Source: Hyphomonas pacifica (lineage in GTDB: Bacteria; Pseudomonadota; Alphaproteobacteria; Caulobacterales; Hyphomonadaceae). Taken from it: a DNA stretch of 51,798 bases. Below the pieces are notes generated by a model. The model was not told where the DNA came from, ran no database searches, and saw only the letters and a program-made list of their open reading frames with translations. The stretch covers positions 62,501 to 114,298 of the forward strand of contig NZ_AWFA01000067.1 in the NCBI RefSeq assembly GCF_000682675.1. Reading direction: 5' to 3'. Made by a program: the position numbers and the translations under genes. This document shows positions 10,496 through 19,261 of this stretch, in pieces. Positions within the stretch are counted from its first letter, which is position 1, and every line of letters begins with the position of its first letter.

Positions 10496-10528
10496 TCCCT
10501 CCTACCAGTTCCGTGTGGGAGGGATTTT
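10496..10528 (+). promoter_or_regulatory. leader hairpin that buries the Shine-Dalgarno sequence
   Basis: TCCCTCC (10496-10502) pairs with GGAGGGA (10518-10524), which is the ribosome binding site of the gene starting at 10530. The loop is 15 nt and the 3' arm is followed by TTTT. The structure could block translation, as in RNA thermometers, or act as a weak terminator of the upstream gene. Seen as sequence complementarity only. Confidence 0.5.
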
Positions 10529-10529
10529 C

Positions 10530-11417
10530 ATGTTTGCATTCTGGACAACGCCTGCTGTGCGTATTGCGAGACTGGCCTGCAGTGCCGGGCTGGCGGCGAT
10601 TATTGTGTCCGGCCAAGCCATGGCCGAGTCCGATGAGGCTCTGGACTGCGGCGAGGCCCTCTCGCGCCATGTGATGGTCAGCGTGGTCGAAGTGTCGGAG
10701 ACGCCCAACCGGCTCTATGCGTTGCTTCCTTTATTTGATGCTGCCGCTCGCAAGTGTCCGGAGAATGACTTTGCCGTGCACTATGCCGCGGCGGCGCATG
10801 TTACACGCGCGCTTCGGATGATGGAGGAAGAGGCCAGTAATGACGCGGTGATGTCCGAGTGGTATGCAGCCTTCGATTATTCGACCGCTTACTGGAAGAT
10901 GGACGAACATAACGACATCTTTGAAGCCTTGAATGGCGCAGACATTGTCGATGTCGAGGTAGAGGAGGAACAGGCGGTTGCCCTTCGCAAGGATCTCGTC
11001 AATGGCATGCTGGAATTTCAGGCGAAATACGGCATCACTCAACCCTACATAATTGGGCCTGACTGGCCGAAATCCTGTCATCGGGGCCTGACGCAGGATG
11101 TGAGAATTGCCCGCGAATGGCTGGACACGAATCCGGGCGGCGAGGGGCTTGCCCTGCAATTCGCCGAAGCGCTGGGCGCGGCGTGTCCCATGGCGCAGCC
11201 AACATGGGGACTGCATTTTGAGCTGAACAGCATTCGCATGGCGGCGGCCAGAGCGGTTGCCGAAAGCGACCCGCCTACGGCGCGTGCCATTGCGGCGAAG
11301 GTGGAGGCCTATCGCGACACGGTGCTGGCCAGCGAGAAATCGCGCCTTTACTGGTCAAAGGATCGCCAGACGGCGCTGGACGAGATTGAAGCCATGGCGG
11401 CGAACGCCGCCCCTTAA
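10530..11417 (+). CDS. exported protein of unknown function
   Basis: 295 residues from the ATG at 10530, chosen because GGGAGGG lies 6 bases upstream. A signal peptide spans about 1-31, ending in the AMA-like cleavage region before ESDEALDC. The mature part is predicted mostly helical, acidic, with four cysteines that could form disulfides (for example ALDCGEAL, ARKCPEN, KSCHRG, GAACPMA). No known domain was recognised. The 5' leader can form a hairpin over its ribosome binding site. It lies convergent to the acyl-CoA dehydrogenase gene. Confidence 0.7.
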   Translation: MFAFWTTPAVRIARLACSAGLAAIIVSGQAMAESDEALDCGEALSRHVMVSVVEVSETPNRLYALLPLFDAAARKCPENDFAVHYAAAAHVTRALRMMEEEASNDAVMSEWYAAFDYSTAYWKMDEHNDIFEALNGADIVDVEVEEEQAVALRKDLVNGMLEFQAKYGITQPYIIGPDWPKSCHRGLTQDVRIAREWLDTNPGGEGLALQFAEALGAACPMAQPTWGLHFELNSIRMAAARAVAESDPPTARAIAAKVEAYRDTVLASEKSRLYWSKDRQTALDEIEAMAANAAP

Positions 11418-11486
11418 ACCTCTTGCTCTCGATACGCACATTCCTTTCATCCCGGAATTTTCAAGGCAAATATCCAGGGCCCGAAA

Positions 11487-12635
11487 TCAGGGGCAGCCAA
11501 TGGCGTGCGCCAGAATGTTGCGGTGCACTTCACTGGTACCGGAATAGATCGTCGCAGCGCGCGTCGCGAAATATTTCGCCTTGGCAAACTCGCTATCCGG
11601 TGCAGCGACGAGCCCGAACTCCGTAATCTCCTGATGCAGCTCTGTGGCGAGCAGCTTTAGGGCAGACGCGGCAGGGGCATCTGTCAGATCCAGCATCCCG
11701 TGAGAGGCGCGCGCTTCCATGGCCTCGAACGTATCGACTTTCATTGTCATCGCGCCGAGTTTGGCCTCCATGGCGGGATAGTGGCCTTCCAGATCATCCA
11801 GTCCGCGGCGGACAGCTCGCAAGGCGCGGCGCAGCAGGCCGGTCGTCGTGTTGTTGCCACGCGCAATTGCCATCAGCTGTTTTGCCACTTTCCAGCCTTC
11901 GTCGATTTTGCCAATGCGGTGAGCGACCGGTGTGCGGACATCGTCGAAGAACACTTCATTGGTTTCGCTTTCGCCACTGATGAACTCAATCGGCCGTACA
12001 CGGATACCGGGGCGGTGCATCTCGACCAGCAGGAAAACCAGGCCATCGCGGCCCCTGCTGCCGGGCTCGCACCGCGCCAGCAGGAACATGTGCGTCGCAT
12101 AATGTGCGAAGCTGGTCCAAACCTTGCTGCCATTCAGGATGAAGTCATCGCCGTCCCGCGTTGCGCGGAAGGCTAGGGAGGAGAGGTCAGAGCCCGCTTG
12201 TGGCTCTGAGAAACCTTGGCACCATTCATGCTCTCCCCGCAGGATGGCGGGAAGATAATGAGCTTTCTGCTCTTCGGTGCCGGCAGCGATGATCAGGGGG
12301 CCGATGGTGCGCACGCCTGAATTCATCAGGATCGGCGCATCGCGCTCCGCGCAGGCATTTTCGAAGTAGAGGCGTTGCTGGAGGCTCCACCCCGCGCCGC
12401 CATATTCGATGGGCCAGGAGGGCGCATACCAGCCGCGTTCTGCCAGACGCTTGCGCCAGGCATCACACGCCCAATGGGCAGATTTCAGGCCCGTCGTCGC
12501 GCGGCCTGCCATGCGCAATTCCTCGGTCAGTTCTTCATCAAGGAATGCATCGACTTCGGCGCGGAAGGCTGCGTCTGCCCTGCCATGCGAATGATCACAG
12601 AGCAGGGGCTCTGCGAGCGGAAAACTGCCATCCAT
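11487..12635 (-). CDS. acyl-CoA dehydrogenase family protein
   Basis: 382 residues from the ATG at 12635, preceded on its strand by AGGGAGAG four bases before the start. A longer frame from 12668 lacks support. Recognisable acyl-CoA dehydrogenase features are the N-terminal helical domain, the FAD-binding middle region with WCQGFSEPQAGSDLSSL and the NGSKVWTSFA strand, and the C-terminal four-helix domain ending in YSGTSEVHRNILAHAIG. Such enzymes make the alpha-beta double bond of an acyl-CoA, passing electrons to ETF. Chain length or substrate is not apparent. Confidence 0.9.
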   Translation of the reverse strand: MDGSFPLAEPLLCDHSHGRADAAFRAEVDAFLDEELTEELRMAGRATTGLKSAHWACDAWRKRLAERGWYAPSWPIEYGGAGWSLQQRLYFENACAERDAPILMNSGVRTIGPLIIAAGTEEQKAHYLPAILRGEHEWCQGFSEPQAGSDLSSLAFRATRDGDDFILNGSKVWTSFAHYATHMFLLARCEPGSRGRDGLVFLLVEMHRPGIRVRPIEFISGESETNEVFFDDVRTPVAHRIGKIDEGWKVAKQLMAIARGNNTTTGLLRRALRAVRRGLDDLEGHYPAMEAKLGAMTMKVDTFEAMEARASHGMLDLTDAPAASALKLLATELHQEITEFGLVAAPDSEFAKAKYFATRAATIYSGTSEVHRNILAHAIGCP

Positions 12636-12725
12636 GTCACTCTCCCTTGTCCGGAGTGTCCGCAACACTTAGCCGCCTGCTGTCTTCATCTGCAATCAGG
12701 GGAAATACGTGGATGGCGTGCCGCG

Positions 12726-13706
12726 CTACATGCGGATGCCCAGATCCGTCACATTTTCACGGGGGCCTTTCGGCACGATGCGATACGGATTGATGTGCTT
12801 ATGAGAGTAGTAATAATGCTGCTTGATGTGATCGAAATTCACCGTGGGGTTCACTTCCGGCATTTCGTACAGACGCTGCATATAATCATTCAGTGCAGGA
12901 TAGGCGCGGATCTGCTTCATATTGCATTTGAAGTGCACATAATAAACAGGGTCGAAGCGGATCAGGGTCGTGAACAGGCGAATGTCCGCCTCCGTCAGCA
13001 TATTGCCCACCAGATATTTGCGACCATTTGTCGACAGGCGCTGCTCCAGCCAGTCGAGTGTATCAAACAGGGGCGTGATGTTTTCGTCATAGGCGTCCTG
13101 GGTTTCAGCAAAGCCGCATTTGTAGACGCCATTATTCACGGTCGTGTAGATGCGGTCATTCACCTGGTCGATTTCATCGCGCAGCGAGTCCTGGTAATAG
13201 TCTTCTGTATTCCCCGTAATCTCGTTGAAGGCAGTATTGAAAATGCGAATGATCTCCGCGCTCTCATTGTTCACGATTGCTTCTTCCTGCTTGTCCCAAA
13301 GCACAGGCACAGTCACCTTGCCGGTATAGTATGGCCGGGCCAGCGTGTAGATTTCGTGCAGATATTTCTTGCCATAGAGCGGATCGCCCGTCGCGCCCGG
13401 GAAGTCGTCTGATAGCTCCCACCCATCATCCAGCATGTGCGGATGCACCACGCTGACTGGGATCAAATCCTGCAATTCCTTCAGCTTTCGGAAGATGAGC
13501 GTGCGGTGGGCCCACGGACAGGCATATGAAACATAGAGGTGATACCGCCCGGCCTCTGCCTTGACGGCATTCTGTCCACCCGGGCCGGGGGAGCCATCCG
13601 TGGTAATCCAGTTACGGAAGGCGGAATCCTGACGTTTGAACTTTCCATCTTCCTCGGCGAACTCGTCCTTCTGTTTCCATTCGCCATTTACCAGCAGTCC
13701 AGCCAT
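12726..13706 (-). CDS. yqjG: glutathionyl-hydroquinone reductase (Xi-class GST)
   Basis: 326 residues, the usual size. The thioredoxin-fold domain has the catalytic CPWAHR with Cys63, the same position as in E. coli YqjG as remembered. The C-terminal domain has the LTEADIRLFTTLIRFDPVYYVHFKCN block typical of this class. The enzyme removes glutathione from glutathionyl-hydroquinones in the cytoplasm. It is a single gene divergent from the cytochrome c' gene. Confidence 0.92.
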   Translation of the reverse strand: MAGLLVNGEWKQKDEFAEEDGKFKRQDSAFRNWITTDGSPGPGGQNAVKAEAGRYHLYVSYACPWAHRTLIFRKLKELQDLIPVSVVHPHMLDDGWELSDDFPGATGDPLYGKKYLHEIYTLARPYYTGKVTVPVLWDKQEEAIVNNESAEIIRIFNTAFNEITGNTEDYYQDSLRDEIDQVNDRIYTTVNNGVYKCGFAETQDAYDENITPLFDTLDWLEQRLSTNGRKYLVGNMLTEADIRLFTTLIRFDPVYYVHFKCNMKQIRAYPALNDYMQRLYEMPEVNPTVNFDHIKQHYYYSHKHINPYRIVPKGPRENVTDLGIRM

Positions 13707-13893
13707 ATCCCAGTCCTTTGTTTTTTCTCATTTCCCTTATATTTTACTACGCGCGAGCGAGCTCAATGGTTTCGCTAACATAACAGTTATTCAGGCGATT
13801 GCAGGCCCAATATTAGCCTGAGGGAACGCTTGCTCCTGCTCACGGGTTTGCTTATCCATTCAAATGCAGCGAACCTTTCAAGGAGACTCCCTC

Positions 13894-14412
13894 ATGACCC
13901 ATCGCAAGACATCTGTTGCCGTCGCGGCCCTGCTTGGCCTTTCCCTTCTGGCGGCGTGTGGGTCGGGGGATGCGCCGGATACGGCGGATGCCGGGGCCGA
14001 AGCGGTTATCCTGGCCAATGGCATGACCCCCAAGGAACAGATTGATGCCCGTCAGGCCCATCTGAAGAATTACGGCAAGGCCTTTAAGACGATCAGCGAC
14101 CAGCTGAAAGCCTCCGATCCGGACATGACCGCCATCCAGACAGCCGCCGCAAATCTCGTATCTGAAGCCGAAGGCATGGAAACCTGGTTCCCGAAAGGCT
14201 CCGGCCCTGACAGCGGCGTCAAAACGGATGCCCTGCCGACCATCTGGGAAAGCCCGGAAGAGTTCAACCAGCTCGTCGCAGATTTCCAGACCGAAGCCGC
14301 CCAGTTGAGCGAGGCCGCGCAGACTGGCGATGTCGAGGCAATCAAGGTAGCGTTCGGCGAAACCGGCAAAACCTGCAAGTCCTGCCACGAAACCTATCGC
14401 GCAGACGACTGA
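13894..14412 (+). CDS. cytochrome c' (class II), lipoprotein type
   Basis: 172 residues. The start at 13894 has AAGGAG 9 bases upstream. The N-terminus is a lipoprotein signal with lipobox LLAAC near residue 21, so the protein is probably membrane-tethered in the periplasm. The haem motif CKSCH lies close to the C-terminus (about 161-165), as in class II cytochromes c', which form four-helix bundles. It is 6 bases from the cytochrome b561 gene, and the two likely form a quinol-to-cytochrome electron pathway. Confidence 0.88.
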   Translation: MTHRKTSVAVAALLGLSLLAACGSGDAPDTADAGAEAVILANGMTPKEQIDARQAHLKNYGKAFKTISDQLKASDPDMTAIQTAAANLVSEAEGMETWFPKGSGPDSGVKTDALPTIWESPEEFNQLVADFQTEAAQLSEAAQTGDVEAIKVAFGETGKTCKSCHETYRADD

Positions 14413-14418
14413 TCCGGC

Positions 14419-15093
14419 ATGATGGAAGAGACGAGGCGCGTCATCGTATGGGACGGCGCAGTGCGCCTGTTCCACTGGGCAACAGTTCTGCTTGTTGCCT
14501 CCATGTGGTGGACGGCAGAGCAGGGCATTATGGACTGGCACAAGCGGATGGGGCTCACCCTGGTGGCCCTTCTGGTGTTCCGCCTTGTCTGGGGCGTGAT
14601 CGGGCCGAAGACCGCCCGCTTCGCCGCCATGGTGACGGGGCCGGCCGTACTGGTCGGCTATGTGAAAGATTTGCTGGCGGGCCGGCACCGTCCGCATTTC
14701 GGGCATAACCCCGTCGGCTCGCTCAGCGTGTTTGCCATGCTGGCGGCGCTGGCCGCGCAACTCGGCACGGGTCTCTTCACAGTCGATACGGATGGCCTCG
14801 AATCCGGTCCGCTGGCCAGCCTGATCTCCTTTGATGCGGGTCGTCAGGCGGCGGAGATTCACGAGATCAGCTTCAATGTGCTGTTCACCCTGATCTGTCT
14901 GCATGTCATTGCGATTGCCGTGTATCTTGTCTTCTTCAAGGACAATCTCGTCCGGCCCATGGTGACGGGCCGCCGGGCCGCGGCAGAGTTCAGGGAGGCA
15001 GATGTCTCGGACAACCGCCTGCCATGGGTCCGTTTCCTGATCGCTGCGGTCGTGGCCGTGGCAGCTGTCTATGGTATCCTGACGGTCGGTTGA
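14419..15093 (+). CDS. cytochrome b561 family membrane protein
   Basis: 224 residues with four to five membrane segments. Likely haem ligands are His19 in RLFHW, His41 in WHKRMG, and histidines in the EIHEISFN and CLHVIAI helix near 150-170, matching the Ni,Fe-hydrogenase/b561 cytochrome pattern. It probably oxidises quinol and passes electrons to the adjacent cytochrome c'. There are two consecutive ATG codons at the start; the first is used here. Confidence 0.85.
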   Translation: MMEETRRVIVWDGAVRLFHWATVLLVASMWWTAEQGIMDWHKRMGLTLVALLVFRLVWGVIGPKTARFAAMVTGPAVLVGYVKDLLAGRHRPHFGHNPVGSLSVFAMLAALAAQLGTGLFTVDTDGLESGPLASLISFDAGRQAAEIHEISFNVLFTLICLHVIAIAVYLVFFKDNLVRPMVTGRRAAAEFREADVSDNRLPWVRFLIAAVVAVAAVYGILTVG

Positions 15094-15276
15094 CGCGTCA
15101 CACCTCCCGTCAATTTGCGTGCAGTGCCAGCCCTTGAAGGGCCGGGCCTGCACAATTAGGTGTCACGCCCCGTCTGCGCAGCTTTTTCCACACATTCCGG
15201 CGGAACACGTTCAGGCCTGCATGCTTTACTTCAGGCACCGTTTATAGCCTCCACACCAGACCCGTCAGGGCCCGCC

Positions 15277-16506
15277 ATGTTCAGGTCAATTTCTTCCATT
15301 GGATCTCTGCTCATTGCAGCGGCCATTCTCTATGCGGGCAATGGCCTGCAAAGCACGCTGCTGGCTGTGCGCGCAGACCTTGAAGGGTTCCCGACCGCTG
15401 TGATCGGCGGGCTGACCTCAGCCTATTTTGCCGGCTTCATTCTGGGTTGCCGCTTCGTGCCGGGCATGATCAAGAATGTCGGCCATATCCGCGCCTTTGT
15501 GGCGCTCGCCTCGATTGCCTCGTCCAGCGCGCTGGCGCATGTCCTGTTCGTTGACCTTGTCTCCTGGGCATTTCTGCGCTTTGTGACGGGGTTCAGCTTT
15601 GCGGGTCTGACCATGGTTCTGGAAAGCTGGATCAATGAGCGCGCAACGAATGCCAATCGCGGCAAGATCCTGTCCGTCTACAGAATGGTAGACCTTGGCT
15701 CTGTGACCATCGGCAATCTTTTGCTGGCTGTATCGGCTCCGTCCGGGTTCAAGCTGTTTGTGCTGGTCTCTATTCTCATTTCCATCGCGCTGGTGCCGGT
15801 GGCGCTGACGAAGACCAGCTCTCCTGCGCCGCTGGAAACCGCGAAGCTGGACATTCGAGAGCTTTACCGCGTCTCGCCCGTCGGCGCAGTTGGCGCGATG
15901 CTGACCGGCCTCGCCAATGCGGCCTTCTGGGGCATGGCGCCGGTCTTCGTGCAAAAGGTCGGCTATGGCTCGGCCATGGTCGCGGTTTTCATGAGTACGG
16001 CCATCATTGGCGCAGGCCTGTTCCAGTTCCCGATGGGCACGCTGTCAGACAGGATTGACCGGCGCTATGTGATCATTGGCGCCTCTGTGGCGGGCGCGGT
16101 GGCGGCCATCCTGCTGGCCAGCTTTGCCGGTATCTCGCAAAGCGCCTTGCTTGTGTTCGGCTTTTTCTTCGGCGGGCTGATCATCCCGACATTTGGCATC
16201 TGTGCAGCCCATGCGAACGACCATGCCGCTGTCGGCAAGGCGGTCGCGACCAGCGGCGGGCTGTTGCTGTTGCACGGGCTAGGCTCTGTCTTCGGGGCGC
16301 TCGCCGGCGCGCTCGCCATGAGTGTCTTTCACCCGGCGGCGCTCTTCTGGTACATCGCGGCGATCTATCTGCTGCTGGCCGTCTTCAGCATCCTCCGCGT
16401 CGGCCTGCGTCCGTCCACGATCACCAAGAAGATGCCCTACATCCCGGTGCCCAAAAGCCCGCTCACCCGCGTCTACAAGAAGCTCGCAAAAACGCCCAAG
16501 GGCTAA
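15277..16506 (+). CDS. MFS transporter, YcaD-like
   Basis: 409 residues from the ATG at 15277; the upstream extension to 15160 has no protein-like character. About 12 hydrophobic segments. The segment GLQSTLLAVRAD and the helix containing GFSFAGLTMVLESWINE are characteristic of the YcaD/UMF2 branch of the major facilitator superfamily. The substrate is unknown. It is convergent with yraN and overlaps it by four bases. Confidence 0.85.
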   Translation: MFRSISSIGSLLIAAAILYAGNGLQSTLLAVRADLEGFPTAVIGGLTSAYFAGFILGCRFVPGMIKNVGHIRAFVALASIASSSALAHVLFVDLVSWAFLRFVTGFSFAGLTMVLESWINERATNANRGKILSVYRMVDLGSVTIGNLLLAVSAPSGFKLFVLVSILISIALVPVALTKTSSPAPLETAKLDIRELYRVSPVGAVGAMLTGLANAAFWGMAPVFVQKVGYGSAMVAVFMSTAIIGAGLFQFPMGTLSDRIDRRYVIIGASVAGAVAAILLASFAGISQSALLVFGFFFGGLIIPTFGICAAHANDHAAVGKAVATSGGLLLLHGLGSVFGALAGALAMSVFHPAALFWYIAAIYLLLAVFSILRVGLRPSTITKKMPYIPVPKSPLTRVYKKLAKTPKG

Positions 16507-16904
16507 AACATCCCCGGTCGCCAGGCGTCTCTTATGTGTTCGGGCCAGCGGGCTGGGGTGATGGCGATCAGGTCGTAGCGCCAGCCATGGTCTGAATAAT
16601 GCGGGCGGCGGGCCATCCAATAGTCCGCGGCGCGGGCGATGCGGGCCCAGGCATGCGGCGTCACGGCGTTCAGCGCGGCGAGCCGGCCTGCGCGGGCCTT
16701 CACCTCCACAAAAATGATCGTGCCGGATTTCTCCGCAATCAGATCAATTTCACCCACCGGCGTGCGCACGCGCTGCGCCAGAATGCGATAGCCCTTGAGG
16801 CGGAGAGACCAGGCGGCGAGCGTTTCGCCCTTTCGGCCGCGCTGTTCGGCGGCCTTGCGTTTCGGGGAGGGCCCCCGTGCACCGGTTGAGCGCCCCTCAG
16901 CCAT
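16503..16904 (-). CDS. yraN: YraN family (UPF0102) endonuclease-like protein
   Basis: 133 residues. A basic N-terminus is followed by the YraN/UPF0102 core: GRKGETLAAWSLRLKGYRIL, then VGEIDLIAEKSGTIIFVEVKAR. The E, D and EVK residues form the restriction-endonuclease-like active site. Its role in the cell is poorly defined (DNA metabolism or recombination is suspected for the family). Its start overlaps the end of rsmI by eight bases, an arrangement conserved in many alphaproteobacteria. Confidence 0.9.
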   Translation of the reverse strand: MAEGRSTGARGPSPKRKAAEQRGRKGETLAAWSLRLKGYRILAQRVRTPVGEIDLIAEKSGTIIFVEVKARAGRLAALNAVTPHAWARIARAADYWMARRPHYSDHGWRYDLIAITPARWPEHIRDAWRPGMF

Positions 16905-17829
16905 CGGCCTTCAATTGCAACGCACGCTGATAAACGTCCCGCTTGGGCAGGCCCAGCGCCGCGGCGACAGCATTGGCGGCGGCCTTGGTCGGCTGGCCGT
17001 CGAGGGCTTCGCGCAGGGCGGCGTCCAGCTGTTCCGGCGTCACCTCTTCTTCGCCCGGCGGGCCGACCAGCAGCACGATCTCACCCCGCGGTGGCCCGGC
17101 CTCCGCATAATGCGCGGCCAGCTCTGCCAGCGTGCCCCGGCGCGTCTCCTCGAACATTTTGGTCAGCTCTCGTGTCACTGCGCCGTCACGGGGGCCGAAT
17201 ACATCCGCAAGGTCCGCCAGCGCATCGGCCAGGCGCGGCCCGCTCTCATAGAAGATCAGCGTGCCCGGCACGGCCTTCAGCGCTTCGGCGGCAGATTTCC
17301 GCGCGCCGGATTTGGGCGGCAGAAAGCCTGCAAACAGGAATTTGTCGCTCGGCAGGCCGCTGGCGACGAGGCCCGCCAGCATCGCAGACGCCCCCGGAAT
17401 CGGGAACACGCGCACCCCGGCCTCCAGCGCATCATGCGCCAGCTTCCAGCCCGGATCAGACACCAGCGGCGTGCCCGCATCAGAGATCAGCGCAATCTTT
17501 GCGCCTTCCTGCAAAGCCTTCAGGAGGCCAGGCCGCCGTTCTGCCCCATTATGGTCATGATAGGGGCTGAGGCGCACCTTAAGCCCATAGGCTGACATCA
17601 GTTTCCCGGCGACGCGTGTGTCCTCCGCCAGCACTTCATCTGCAGCGGCCAGCACGTCCAGCGCGCGGATCGTGATATCTCGAAGGTTGCCGATTGGCGT
17701 GGAAACGACATAAAGCCCCGGCGCAAGCGCTACGCGCGGTTGCCCCTGCGGGTGAGCAGGAATAGAGTCGCCCGTGGCGGGAATCGCCCCGGAGTCAGAA
17801 GGATCAGGAGATGACATTGCTTCAACCAT
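16897..17829 (-). CDS. rsmI: 16S rRNA (cytidine1402-2'-O)-methyltransferase
   Basis: 310 residues. TPIGNLRDITIRAL, AEDTR and ISDAGTPLVSDPG mark the RsmI branch of the tetrapyrrole-methylase fold, which methylates the ribose of C1402 of 16S rRNA with SAM. The N-terminus has about 35 extra residues before GLYVVSTPIGN. ATG codons at 17829 and 17817 are both possible, and neither has a strong ribosome binding site. Either start overlaps the 5' end of the divergent lipoprotein gene at 17811, so the two genes share a very compact divergent start region. Confidence 0.9.
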   Translation of the reverse strand: MVEAMSSPDPSDSGAIPATGDSIPAHPQGQPRVALAPGLYVVSTPIGNLRDITIRALDVLAAADEVLAEDTRVAGKLMSAYGLKVRLSPYHDHNGAERRPGLLKALQEGAKIALISDAGTPLVSDPGWKLAHDALEAGVRVFPIPGASAMLAGLVASGLPSDKFLFAGFLPPKSGARKSAAEALKAVPGTLIFYESGPRLADALADLADVFGPRDGAVTRELTKMFEETRRGTLAELAAHYAEAGPPRGEIVLLVGPPGEEEVTPEQLDAALREALDGQPTKAAANAVAAALGLPKRDVYQRALQLKADG

Positions 17830-19127
17830 TGCTCAGGAAGTTCCCCGCGCCAAGCCTTGTACTCGCATCGCTGCTGCTGGCAACGGCCTGCGCCAGTGCC
17901 CCGGCGCGCCAGCCTGTGCCGATTGGCACCGGTCAGCCGCGTGAAGAACCCGTCACCGGCGTGCCGCGTGATCTGGGCGATAATCGCGGCGATGTCGATG
18001 TCGGTGAGATGGAAGAGCCGGAAGATACGGCCAAAGTCCGCGGCGATGGCGGCCTGATCCCGCCCTTCATGGAAGGCCGCAACATCAAGCGCGCCGTTGT
18101 GATGCTGCCCTTTTCCCACCCGAACGCCAATGTGCGTGCAGAGGCCGAAAGCATGCTGGCTGGCATTGAGCTTGCGCTGTTTGAATATGCCGACAAGGAT
18201 TTCCTGATCATCCCCAAGGATACCGCCGGGAAGACCTCCGTTGCCGAGGCCCGCACCGATGAGGCCATCAAGGAAAAGGCTGACGTCATTCTTGGGCCGC
18301 TGTTTGGCGCAAATGTGAAAACCGTGCGCCAGGTTGCCCGCGACAAGGAAATCCCGGTCATCGCCTTCTCCAATGACCGTAGCGCAGCCGGTGGCGGGGC
18401 TTATCTCGCCTCCATTTCCCCGGATGAGGAAGTGCGCCGCGTGATGGAATATGTTGCAACGCGCGGCGTAGACACATTCGTGTTTCTCGGCCCCAGCAGC
18501 GATTATGGCCGCCAGGTTGAGGCTGCGATGCGCTATGAAGCAGGCCGTCTCGGCGCTGTTGTGGCGGCGTCTGCCTTCTATGACCCATCCAGCGGGGCAG
18601 GGCCTGAAGCGCGCCAGATCGCCAGCGTGCTGAAATCCGAATTGGTGAACCGCCCCGGCCGCGTCGCCGTGATGATCCCTGAGCGGGGCGTGAAGCTGCT
18701 CTCCGTGGCGCCACTGCTGCCTTATAACGGCGTGGACATGCGAAAGGTGAAGCTACTCGGCACCTCTTACTGGGATGATCCCAGCATCTGGCGGGAGCCG
18801 ACGCTGGCAGGCGGCCTGTTTGCGTCGCCGGACCCGGCCAACCAGACCACATTCCGCGAAACCTATCGCCGGATCTATGGCCGTGCGCCGACGGATCTGG
18901 CCGGTCAGGCCTATGATGCGGCGGCCTTGGCCGTGCGCCTCGCCGGGGAAGACAATCTCAGCTATGGCGGCGTGACCGATCCGGACGGCTTCTATGGCGT
19001 GAATGGCCTGTTCCGCTTCCGCATTGACGGCACATCCGAGCGCGGTCTGGCGGTCAAGCAGATCGAATCCGGCGGTCCGGCCGTGGTTGAGGGCGGCGTG
19101 CAGTCTTTCGGCACTGGCGACAGCTGA
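17811..19127 (+). CDS. lpoA: penicillin-binding protein activator, LppC/LpoA type
   Basis: 438 residues. GGAG lies just before the ATG at 17811. The N-terminus is an export signal with a possible lipobox at LLLATAC (about residue 27). From about 85 onwards it has a type I periplasmic binding-protein fold (KRAVVMLPFSHPNANVRAEA, then VILGPLFGANVKTV). Proteins of this LppC family stimulate class A penicillin-binding proteins from the outer membrane. Only the C-terminal LpoA-like domain is present, not the TPR half of E. coli LpoA. Next to rsmI-yraN, the neighbourhood usual for this family. Confidence 0.85.
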   Translation: MTLLQPLLRKFPAPSLVLASLLLATACASAPARQPVPIGTGQPREEPVTGVPRDLGDNRGDVDVGEMEEPEDTAKVRGDGGLIPPFMEGRNIKRAVVMLPFSHPNANVRAEAESMLAGIELALFEYADKDFLIIPKDTAGKTSVAEARTDEAIKEKADVILGPLFGANVKTVRQVARDKEIPVIAFSNDRSAAGGGAYLASISPDEEVRRVMEYVATRGVDTFVFLGPSSDYGRQVEAAMRYEAGRLGAVVAASAFYDPSSGAGPEARQIASVLKSELVNRPGRVAVMIPERGVKLLSVAPLLPYNGVDMRKVKLLGTSYWDDPSIWREPTLAGGLFASPDPANQTTFRETYRRIYGRAPTDLAGQAYDAAALAVRLAGEDNLSYGGVTDPDGFYGVNGLFRFRIDGTSERGLAVKQIESGGPAVVEGGVQSFGTGDS

Positions 19128-19261
19128 GGCAGCACCGGGCAGAATGGCAACACCTGCAGCCTGCCGCTAAGGCAATCTGCAGGCCTCCCTTGCGTTGCGG
19201 GACTTATCCCCCCACATGACCGGCTGAGGTTTTAGCAGCACTGGAAGACGGCAGCCATTCC

